Source of the DNA: JAKEGN01 sp964465665
GTDB taxonomy: Bacteria; Pseudomonadota; Gammaproteobacteria; Steroidobacterales; Woeseiaceae
Assembly: GCA_964465665.1 (NCBI GenBank)
Contig: CAYXKM010000330.1
Coordinates: 1 to 5,386 of the forward strand
Reading direction: 5' to 3'
DNA length: 5,386 bases
A model generated the notes under the pieces. That model saw only the letters and a list, made by a program, of their open reading frames with translations. It ran no database searches and had not been told where the DNA came from. How positions within the stretch are numbered: the stretch's first letter is position 1; each line of letters begins with the position of its first letter. A program made the translations under genes and the position numbers. Of the stretch, positions 1 to 4,856 are shown piece by piece.

Positions 1-1607
1 AGGCCAAAAACCCGGTGAACCGCGGCCTGCATGCCATCCACGGCCCGGTGCTGGCCATCGCCATGCGCTGGCGCAAGTTCACGCTGGTACTCGCGATCGT
101 ATTGCTGGCGGTCAGCTTCTGGCCACTACGGCACATCGGCAGCGAATTCATGCCGCCGCTGTACGAGGGCGACATCCTGTATATGCCGACCACCTTTCCG
201 GGCATATCGATCACCAAGGCCAAGGAATTGCTGCAGCAGACCGACAAGATACTGAAGACATTCCCGGAGGTTGAACGGGTGTTCGGCAAGGTCGGGCGAG
301 CGCGAACCGCGACCGACCCCGCACCGTTGGCAATGATCGAAACCGTAGTCAAATTGAAACCCGCGGAGCAATGGCCCGATCCCGGCAAGACCACCCGCGA
401 GCTGATGGACGAGATGGACAGGGCAATCCGTTTTCCCGGCGTCGCCAATGCCTGGACCATGCCGATCAAGACCCGCATCGACATGCTTTCCACCGGCATC
501 AAGACACCGATCGGAATCAAGGTGTCAGGGCCGGATCTGGCCGAACTGGAACGCATCGGTAAGGAAATCGAGGCAGAAATGAAGCGGCTCCCGGAAACGC
601 TGTCGGCGTTCGCGGACCGGACGGTTGGGGGCTATTACCTCGACTTCGACATCCGCCGCGAGGATGCCGCGCGCTATGGTCTGACCGTGGGTGATGTGCA
701 AGACGTGATCCAGTCGGCCATCGGCGGCATGAACGTCACCGAGACCGTTGAAGGGCTGGAACGCTACCCGGTGAATGTGCGTTACCCGCGCGAGCTGAGG
801 GACAACATCGAGGCGCTGAAACGCGTCCTGGTGGCGACTCCCACCGGCGCCCAGATTCCGTTGCAACTCGTCGCCGACCTGGAGTTGCGCCGCGGTCCGC
901 CCTCGATCAAAAGCGAGGACGCGCGTCCGAATGCCTGGGTCTATGTCGATCTGAAGACCTCCGACATCGGCGGTTTTGTCGCGAAGGCGAAACAGGCGAT
1001 TCGTGACCAGATCGAGTTGCCGCCCGGCTACAGCATCGCCTGGTCGGGGCAGTTCGAGTACATGGAGCGGGCGATTGAACGCCTCAAGCTGGTGGTGCCG
1101 CTGACGTTGGCAATCATCTTTCTGCTGCTGTACTTGAATTTCCGGAACGTTACAGCACCGCTGGTGGTGATGCTGTCGATCCCGTTTGCGCTGATCGGCG
1201 GCATCTGGCTGCAATACGCCTTTGACTTCAACATGTCGGTGGCGGTGGCGGTGGGTTACATCGCGCTGGCCGGCGTTGCCGCCGAGATCGGCATATTGGT
1301 GTTGACCTTCATCGATCAGGAACTGGCACGGGTGCGGCAGGCTACAGGCGGGCCACTTCGATCCCAGGATATTCTGGCGGCCGCCCAGCGCGGCACTGCC
1401 GAGCGTGTTCGCCCGATCGTGATGACCGCCGCCGCCATCACTATCGGCCTGCTGCCGATTTTCTGGGGACACGGTACCGGCTCGGAAACCATGCAGCGCA
1501 TCGCGGTCCCCATGGTCGGCGGTATGGTCAGCGCGACCGTGCTCAGTCTGGTCGTTCTCCCGGTGATCTACGCCATGGCGCTGCGGCTGCAAGGCGGGCG
1601 CCTGTAG
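1..1607 (+). CDS. cusA: CusA/CzcA-family heavy-metal RND efflux pump, C-terminal half (5' end outside window)
   Basis: Inner-membrane RND subunit that drives proton-coupled export of metal ions through a periplasmic adaptor and outer-membrane channel. The frame is open to the left edge and enters with Ala-Lys-Asn-Pro, so the GTG at 15 is not the true start; about half of a roughly 1,040-residue protein is present. Residues are counted from the GTG. Membrane segments lie near 21-40, 357-376, 381-402, 408-433, 464-484 and 496-520, with the large periplasmic loop at 41-355. The motif ALAGVAAEIGILVLTFIDQE (417-436) is typical of metal RND pumps. Alignment from memory to E. coli CusA places its Met573, Asp617, Met623, Glu625, Met672 and Lys678 at Met57, Asp101, Met107, Glu109, Met157 and Lys163, all conserved. 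This favours Cu(I)/Ag(I) over Co/Zn/Cd. cusA orthology is inferred; membership of the metal-RND family is near certain. The TAG stop falls inside a REP-like repeat. Confidence 0.95.
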   Translation, partial: AKNPVNRGLHAIHGPVLAIAMRWRKFTLVLAIVLLAVSFWPLRHIGSEFMPPLYEGDILYMPTTFPGISITKAKELLQQTDKILKTFPEVERVFGKVGRARTATDPAPLAMIETVVKLKPAEQWPDPGKTTRELMDEMDRAIRFPGVANAWTMPIKTRIDMLSTGIKTPIGIKVSGPDLAELERIGKEIEAEMKRLPETLSAFADRTVGGYYLDFDIRREDAARYGLTVGDVQDVIQSAIGGMNVTETVEGLERYPVNVRYPRELRDNIEALKRVLVATPTGAQIPLQLVADLELRRGPPSIKSEDARPNAWVYVDLKTSDIGGFVAKAKQAIRDQIELPPGYSIAWSGQFEYMERAIERLKLVVPLTLAIIFLLLYLNFRNVTAPLVVMLSIPFALIGGIWLQYAFDFNMSVAVAVGYIALAGVAAEIGILVLTFIDQELARVRQATGGPLRSQDILAAAQRGTAERVRPIVMTAAAITIGLLPIFWGHGTGSETMQRIAVPMVGGMVSATVLSLVVLPVIYAMALRLQGGRL

Positions 1608-1631
1608 GAGCCGGCAGTGCCGGCGACGCGG
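1604..1631 (+). repeat. REP-like palindrome overlapping the cusA stop
   Basis: GTAG at 1604-1607 is followed by GA and a perfect hairpin: GCCGGC (1610-1615), AGT loop, GCCGGC (1619-1624), then GACGCGG. A GTAG or GTGG head followed by a GC-rich stem-loop is the usual form of pseudomonad/xanthomonad REP sequences, and GTAGGAGCCGGC closely resembles the Pseudomonas consensus as I remember it. The TAG of the head is the cusA stop codon. A second perfect 12-bp palindrome, GGCTTGCAAGCC, lies at 1678-1689 and could be the partner of an inverted pair. There is no T-run, so it is not a classical intrinsic terminator, though it could protect or end the cusA mRNA. Only one copy is visible, so the repeat status is inferred. 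Confidence 0.6.
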
Positions 1632-1676
1632 ACCCCGACACTGGCACGTGGATCAGGCAGGGATTCTGCGAGCTGT

Positions 1677-1805
1677 CGGCTTGCAAGCCAGTCCCGTATC
1701 GCGAAAATGGAACCGGGAGACCCGACAATTTCGATCGACCTGTTGGTGAAGTCTCTGCTGGCGCTCGGCGTCTCGAAAAAAGAACTGGGTCGATCCATTT
1801 CGTAA
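1677..1805 (+). pseudogene. Remnant of an XRE-family (HigA-like) antitoxin, C-terminal part only
   Basis: The frame ending at TAA 1803-1805 encodes LASQSRIAKMEPGDPTISID followed by LLVKSLLALGVSKKELGRSI. This is the recognition helix and tail of a Cro/C1-type HTH in antitoxins that pair with RelE/HigB-type toxins; relatives typically read SSQSRVAKMEAGDPSVSLDL. The first part of the HTH and the roughly 50-60 residues that normally precede it are missing. The frame stays open back to a GTG at 1617, but residues 1617-1676 look like translated intergenic/REP sequence, not HTH. No toxin gene lies beside it. I read it as the decayed end of a lost TA module; expression of a 62-residue protein from the GTG cannot be excluded. 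It runs convergent with the HEPN gene. Confidence 0.7.
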
Positions 1806-1891
1806 AACGCTTGGCGTCTACGTCCTCTTTCAGCGTTCAGAAGTATGCTGGCCCGGGTCCGGTAAGTACTTCCAATCTGAAGACGCGCCAA

Positions 1892-2341
1892 TCACGGGTT
1901 TGCCTTCGGAAAAATCCGCCGCACATCGTCCAGCAAAGCCTGTGCGTCGGCAATCATGGTTTCGACCTGACTCCCGGATACCTCGACGATGTCGCCGTAA
2001 TCGAAACGATTGCGCAGGCGGTGATGGTCGTCGAGCCTCCGCCACCGGGAATGTTCCCACTCCACGGTGTGCGCCAGGCATTGAAATACCATTGCGCGAT
2101 GGCCTTCGGCGCCGGCGAGACGAAAGCCTGCCGCTTCCAGCGCGACACGAGCGAGCCAGAATGCGGCGCTGTAGGCGCTGGAAAACCGGGTGGCCAGGCT
2201 ATTGGCCTCGTTGCCGGCGTCGGCAATACTTTGCGCGGCGCGCTCGACCAGTCCCTTGAGCGTATCCCAATTGGGATCGGCCGTGTGCAGCGCAGGTCTT
2301 GGCCCTTTAGCCAGATTGTCGAGATTTGCCCGTTTTACCAC
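1892..2341 (-). CDS. HEPN-domain protein, putative toxin partner of the adjacent nucleotidyltransferase (HepT-like)
   Basis: A 149-residue protein from a GTG start. The start was chosen because AAGGA sits 7 nt upstream (2353-2349) and because VKRANLDNL resembles family N-termini; a TTG at 2398 would add 19 unconvincing residues. It overlaps the end of the nucleotidyltransferase gene by 35 bp, implying translational coupling. The helical core LATRFSSAYSAAFWLARVAL (49-68) and the MVFQCLAHT stretch (84-92) match small HEPN proteins encoded beside minimal nucleotidyltransferases. HEPN toxins are usually metal-independent RNases with an RX4-6H motif. Here the corresponding stretch is R110-N-R-F-D-Y115, with Tyr at the expected His position, preceded by His106-His107. 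In characterised HepT the partner enzyme modifies a Tyr in this motif with AMP; whether Tyr115 plays that part is inference. RNase activity is uncertain. Confidence 0.8.
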   Translation of the reverse strand: MVKRANLDNLAKGPRPALHTADPNWDTLKGLVERAAQSIADAGNEANSLATRFSSAYSAAFWLARVALEAAGFRLAGAEGHRAMVFQCLAHTVEWEHSRWRRLDDHHRLRNRFDYGDIVEVSGSQVETMIADAQALLDDVRRIFPKANP

Positions 2342-2942
2342 GACCTTTTCCTTCGTCCGACAGATATCGCTGCAATTGCGACTCGTTTCCAATGACAAAA
2401 AGTCTTGGGCCCGAGAGCATAGCTTGCATGGAAGACTTGCGAAGGGAAACGCGGTCCGCTGGCGAGTTTGTGTCGAAATACAACGTCTGGACTTTCCGAC
2501 CCAGCCGTCCTTCGACAGCGTGCATGCGTTCGCTGACTAGCGAGTAACCCGCAGTGCCGATGACAAATAGATCGAGGTCGCTATCGGCGCGCTCGATGCC
2601 CTTTGCCACCGAACCGAACACGAACGCCAGCTCGATCCGGTCTTCGAGTTCGCGGAGCGCGTCCCGGATGAGGCTCGTCGCTCCGGATGCTTTGGTGACA
2701 AAGGCCTTCAACTCGGCGAATAAGGGCGACTGTTTTCCCGCCGTCAGGAAACGGTGGTTGCCTTCGCGCTCCTCGGTGATGAGTCCCGACGCGATGAGAA
2801 CCTTGAGTTCGCGGGACACAGCACCCGCGCCCGATTTCAGTCGGCGTACAAGCTCGTTGAAGGAGATTCGACGGTCGGGATTGAGATACAACTCGCGCAG
2901 AATCGCCGCACGTGTTTTACCGAACAGAATGTCATCAAGCAT
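2307..2942 (-). CDS. Winged-HTH / minimal nucleotidyltransferase fusion, putative MntA-like antitoxin
   Basis: A 211-residue protein with two parts. Residues 4-68 form an ArsR/MarR-like winged helix-turn-helix (ISFNELVRRLKSGAGAVSRE as helices 2-3, then a basic wing). Residues 90-185 are a Pol-beta-superfamily nucleotidyltransferase: GS at 110-111, ten residues, then D122-L-D124, the GSx10DxD motif that binds nucleotide and metal. MntA enzymes neutralise their HEPN partner by adding AMP to a Tyr; an HTH-fused version could also repress its own operon. ATG 2942 is the chosen start: it lies about 30 bp downstream of a perfect TATAAT, with only a weak GAG as ribosome site. The last 15 residues (basic KGRGKTGKSR) run over the HEPN gene start. 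The domain calls are secure; the antitoxin role is inferred from the motif and partner gene. Confidence 0.87.
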   Translation of the reverse strand: MLDDILFGKTRAAILRELYLNPDRRISFNELVRRLKSGAGAVSRELKVLIASGLITEEREGNHRFLTAGKQSPLFAELKAFVTKASGATSLIRDALRELEDRIELAFVFGSVAKGIERADSDLDLFVIGTAGYSLVSERMHAVEGRLGRKVQTLYFDTNSPADRVSLRKSSMQAMLSGPRLFVIGNESQLQRYLSDEGKGRGKTGKSRQSG

Positions 2943-2955
2943 GGTGTTCTCACAT

Positions 2956-2973
2956 TGGGATCGATCGTTCCCA
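2956..2973. promoter_or_regulatory. Candidate operator dyad at the HTH-NTase promoter
   Basis: TGGGATCGATCGTTCCCA is an 18-bp near-perfect inverted repeat with one symmetric mismatched pair (positions 6 and 13). It begins at the last base of the -10 box and covers the likely transcription start, so a bound protein would block initiation. The winged HTH of the first gene product is the obvious candidate binder; that link is inference. Confidence 0.5.
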
Positions 2974-3002
2974 TTATAGGAGCACTTATCGGCCTGTGTC
3001 CA
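2973..3002 (-). promoter_or_regulatory. Sigma70-type promoter of the HTH-NTase/HEPN operon
   Basis: On the minus strand TGGACA (3002-2997, 5 of 6 to TTGACA) is followed after 18 bp by a perfect TATAAT (2978-2973). Transcription would start near 2966, about 24 nt before the ATG at 2942. It is the best promoter match I noticed in the window and separates this operon from brnTA upstream. Confidence 0.65.
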
Positions 3003-3054
3003 TCCCTTCGACTTAGCGAATGTGCGAGCCAGTCAGACATGTTTCATTTAACGA

Positions 3055-3345
3055 CTACATTGACCTGCGTGTGTTCTTTGAGGCGCGATTCGTCGCGCGT
3101 TTCGTTGGAATTCGGTCCGAATGACGGTCGGCGTAGGTATCGAGGAGGCTTCTGATCATTCTCTGATACGGAACCTTTGACCGTGCCGCATGCGCCTTGA
3201 AGAAATCCACGCTTTTCTTGCTGAGCGATATCGTGACCTTGACGCCGTCTTCTTTCAGCACCAGTTGCTCGGGAGGCGGGAGAAAGTCATCAATGACCTC
3301 CAGCCGGCCGAGTGGCTCATCGGTGTATTTCTGAATGTGCTTCAT
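3055..3345 (-). CDS. brnA: BrnA-like ribbon-helix-helix (CopG-type) antitoxin
   Basis: A 96-residue antitoxin expected to wrap the BrnT toxin and to repress the operon by DNA binding. ATG 3345 was chosen because AGGA sits 6 nt upstream (3355-3352) and the protein then starts MKHIQKYTDEPLG, as in relatives; the frame extends 17 codons further, but those lie in the brnT reading region. Residues 17-32 (EVIDDFLPPPEQLVLK) are the toxin-contact type segment. Residues 36-75 (VKVTISLSKKSVDFFKAHAA through SLLDTYADRH) give the strand and two helices of a ribbon-helix-helix fold. Its start overlaps the brnT end by 29 bp. A basic tail (about 76-96, rich in Arg/Lys/Thr/Ser) extends past the usual end and overlies a hairpin at 3083-3098. 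Family assignment is firm; the tail may be an extension or readthrough of an older stop. Confidence 0.88.
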   Translation of the reverse strand: MKHIQKYTDEPLGRLEVIDDFLPPPEQLVLKEDGVKVTISLSKKSVDFFKAHAARSKVPYQRMIRSLLDTYADRHSDRIPTKRATNRASKNTRRSM

Positions 3346-3607
3346 AGAGTTTCCTGCCTCTGCGCCAAAAACCGGCGCCGATAATCCGAATGACATCGTC
3401 CCGCCAGGTGAACCTGACCGTCAGGACACCTGCCGATACGCGGCCAATGCAGTAGTAGCGTTGCTCGGCCTGGCTGTGTCTCATGTCACGCGCAATGACA
3501 CGGCCGGGATCGAGAAATGCTGTCTGGGCTTCGCCGAAGGACACGCCATGCTTTCGTTGATTCTCGGTGTCTTTGGCCGGGTCCCAGTCGAAAGTGCCTG
3601 CCACCAT
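3317..3607 (-). CDS. brnT: BrnT family ribonuclease toxin
   Basis: A 96-residue toxin of the RelE-like BrnT family, which inhibits translation by cleaving RNA and is held inactive by BrnA. Family landmarks occur in order: FDWDPAKDTENQRKHGVSFG (6-25), FLDPGRVIARDMRHS (31-45), the R50-Y-Y strand, VLTVRFTWRDDVIRIIGAG (61-79) and WRRGRKLYEA (81-90). Length and order match intact members, so it is probably functional. ATG 3607 gives the expected N-terminus; the ribosome site is weak. The TGA at 3319-3317 lies inside brnA, so toxin and antitoxin are translationally coupled in the usual brnT-brnA order. Operator-like dyads upstream suggest autoregulation by BrnA. Confidence 0.92.
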   Translation of the reverse strand: MVAGTFDWDPAKDTENQRKHGVSFGEAQTAFLDPGRVIARDMRHSQAEQRYYCIGRVSAGVLTVRFTWRDDVIRIIGAGFWRRGRKLYEAHSEIHR

Positions 3608-3636
3608 CAGAGATTACCAGCGATATGTAGCAATAG

Positions 3637-3652
3637 CCATACGACTATATGG
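3637..3652. promoter_or_regulatory. Candidate brnTA operator/promoter dyad
   Basis: CCATA (3637-3641) and TATGG (3648-3652) form a perfect 5-bp inverted repeat with a 6-bp spacer, 30 bp upstream of brnT. It overlaps a minus-strand TATAGT (3649-3644), 5 of 6 to a -10 box. No good -35 is found at 16-18 bp. BrnA-type antitoxins bind dyads at their own promoter, so the position fits, but the sequence alone does not prove it. Confidence 0.35.
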
Positions 3653-3684
3653 GTCAATAGTGCCGGCCATCAGTACAAATACCG

Positions 3685-3810
3685 GTGAAACCCAAGGAAT
3701 ACGTCGCGAGCATCGGACAGGCCACTGTCATACTTCGCAAGGAGGCGCTCGGCTTTATCCAACCGGAGTTCATCGACGTCTTCGCCACGACAAAACTTTG
3801 GACCGGGTGA
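3685..3810 (+). other. Unassigned small reading frame in the brnT-araC gap
   Basis: GTG 3685 to TGA 3808-3810 would give 41 residues beginning MKPKEYVASIGQATVILRKE and ending FATTKLWTG, with codons rich in G/C at the third position. The spacing to a ribosome site is poor, I recognise no family, and its end lies in the hairpin after araC. The opposite strand holds a comparable 47-residue open stretch without a start (reading EDVDELRLDKAERLLAKYDS). This may be the remains of a gene on either strand. The rest of 3608-3819 shows only the brnT upstream region and the hairpin. Confidence 0.2.
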
Positions 3811-3821
3811 TTTTCACGGTC
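3790..3821 (-). terminator. Possible terminator after the araC-type gene
   Basis: GACC (3801-3804) pairs with GGTC (3818-3821) and GTGA (3807-3810) with TCAC (3814-3817), with a TTT loop and a 2-nt bulge. On the minus strand this hairpin overlaps the regulator's stop codon and is followed about 5 nt later by GTTTTG. The short T-run makes it a modest candidate. Confidence 0.4.
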
Positions 3822-4758
3822 AACGTTCAAAAGTACCCAAAGCGTCGACATTCTGACTGGCCGAACTCGCCCGCGCATAGCGCCCCGGCGGCTGGCCCAC
3901 GTAGCGGCTGAACGCGGTGCTGAAGGTGCTCGCCGAACCGTAGCCGACCCGCTCGGCCACTTCGGCAACCGCAAGATCCTCGCGGCGAAGCAAATCTTTC
4001 GCGACCGCCATGCGCCAGGCCAGCAGGTATTCCATCGGCGGCACACCGACGGCGCGTGTAAATCGTTCGAAGTAGGCCGAGCGTGACAGCGCCGCTTTGC
4101 CCGCGAGCTCGGCCACCGTCCACGAACGCGCGGGCTCGCCGTGCAGGTGCCGCAACGACAGCGCCAGTCGCGGATCGGCGAGACCTCGCAGCAAACCCGG
4201 CGGCGCGTTGTCGCCGGGTGTTGCGCGCAATGCTTCGATCAGCAGCACTTCCACCAGGCGCGTGAGCACGAGATCGCGGCCCGGCTTCTGCTCTTTCGAC
4301 TCCTCGTTCACCAGGCGCATGAGTAACGACAACCGCCCGGCATCGCGCACGTGCAAAAGCGCCGGCAACAGCGACACGAGCAACGCCGCATCCGGCGAAT
4401 CGAATACAAAGTAACCGCCGAGCAGGCGTACATCGGCCGGACCGTCCTGGTTGCCGTGGCGAATATCGCCGGTGGATGCGGCGCTGACTGTCGGGTCGAT
4501 TGTCACCGGCGTCACCGGCTCGAAGCCCGACATCGTGAAGCCGGGCGTTGCCGGCAGGAGCACGAAGTCACCCTCGTTCAGCGTGATGACCTCTTCGCCC
4601 TCGACTGCAAGAAGACAGCTCCCCTCTAGCACGGCGCAGAAGCTCGGGTGGCCGTAGGCCGAGTAACGCACCGCCCAGCGCCCGGCGCCGCTGATGGCCT
4701 TGGAGAACACCGTGCTCGGCCGGAGCAGCGTAATGACTTCTGAGAGGGGATCGGCCAT
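3820..4758 (-). CDS. AraC/XylS-family transcriptional regulator with N-terminal cupin-like domain
   Basis: A 312-residue regulator counted from ATG 4758. The N-terminal half (MADPLSEVITLLRP, then about 18-110 with GHPSFCAVLEGSCLLAVEGE and LNEGDFVLLPATPGF) resembles the cupin-type ligand domain of AraC regulators often found next to oxidoreductases. The C-terminus has the two HTH motifs: WTVAELAGKAALSRSAYFER (about 213-232) and AVAEVAERVGYGSASTFSTA (about 263-282), ending with the conserved GQPPGRYAR. An upstream in-frame ATG at 4794 has an AGGA 9 nt before it, but the 12 extra codons are A/T-rich, unlike the gene. That ATG also overlaps a perfect TATAAT, so I prefer 4758 even though it lacks a clear ribosome site. 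The gene is divergent from the SDR, which it probably controls together with itself. The inducer is unknown. Confidence 0.92.
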   Translation of the reverse strand: MADPLSEVITLLRPSTVFSKAISGAGRWAVRYSAYGHPSFCAVLEGSCLLAVEGEEVITLNEGDFVLLPATPGFTMSGFEPVTPVTIDPTVSAASTGDIRHGNQDGPADVRLLGGYFVFDSPDAALLVSLLPALLHVRDAGRLSLLMRLVNEESKEQKPGRDLVLTRLVEVLLIEALRATPGDNAPPGLLRGLADPRLALSLRHLHGEPARSWTVAELAGKAALSRSAYFERFTRAVGVPPMEYLLAWRMAVAKDLLRREDLAVAEVAERVGYGSASTFSTAFSRYVGQPPGRYARASSASQNVDALGTFER

Positions 4759-4761
4759 GTC

Positions 4762-4802
4762 TGGACTTATACCAATGAATAGTGGACTTTTCATTATAGT
4801 CC
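4762..4802. promoter_or_regulatory. Shared operator region between the AraC-type regulator and the SDR
   Basis: Two direct copies of TGGACTT start at 4762 and 4783, exactly 21 bp apart, placing them on one face of the helix; this spacing is usual for AraC/XylS monomer sites. The second copy also forms an inverted repeat, GGACT (4784-4788) with AGTCC (4798-4802), across a 9-bp spacer. Copies lie just upstream of and against the -10 of the SDR promoter. Binding by the adjacent regulator is inferred from position and spacing. Confidence 0.55.
4793..4800. promoter_or_regulatory. Overlapping divergent -10 boxes
   Basis: The octamer ATTATAGT reads as a perfect TATAAT on the minus strand (4798-4793, toward the regulator) and as TATAGT on the plus strand (4795-4800, toward the SDR). 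No good -35 hexamer exists at 16-18 bp for either, as expected for activator-dependent promoters. Polymerase could serve only one direction at a time. The plus-strand start would fall near 4807, about 50 nt before the SDR ATG. Confidence 0.45.
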
Positions 4803-4856
4803 GTCCTGCCCCGGCGCGCTATCGTCTCGTCCATGGACACCAACAGGGAGACCCCC

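Noticed and set aside
525..1592. 355-residue open frame on the minus strand
   Set aside because: It lies fully antisense to the RND pump, has low-complexity His/Gln/Arg/Asp-rich composition and matches no family; a shadow of the GC-rich coding strand.
1806..1837. AACGCT/AGCGTT inverted repeat after the XRE remnant as a terminator
   Set aside because: Six-bp stem with a 20-nt loop and no T-run; too weak to call.
1568..1891. 107-residue minus-strand frame starting just after the HEPN stop
   Set aside because: TTG start, antisense to the XRE remnant and the end of cusA, no recognisable domain. The plus-strand reading gives clear HTH homology.
1811..2395. 194-residue plus-strand frame
   Set aside because: Antisense to the HEPN gene; composition is shadow-like and the minus strand has the family match and ribosome site.
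3654..4046. 130-residue minus-strand frame
   Set aside because: Mostly an alternative frame of the AraC-type gene's HTH region; no homology.
4759..4794. Upstream ATG extending the AraC-type regulator by 12 codons
   Set aside because: An AGGA lies 9 nt before it, but the extra codons are A/T-rich, overlap the TATAAT box and the direct repeats, and relatives begin at the MADPLSEV-type start.
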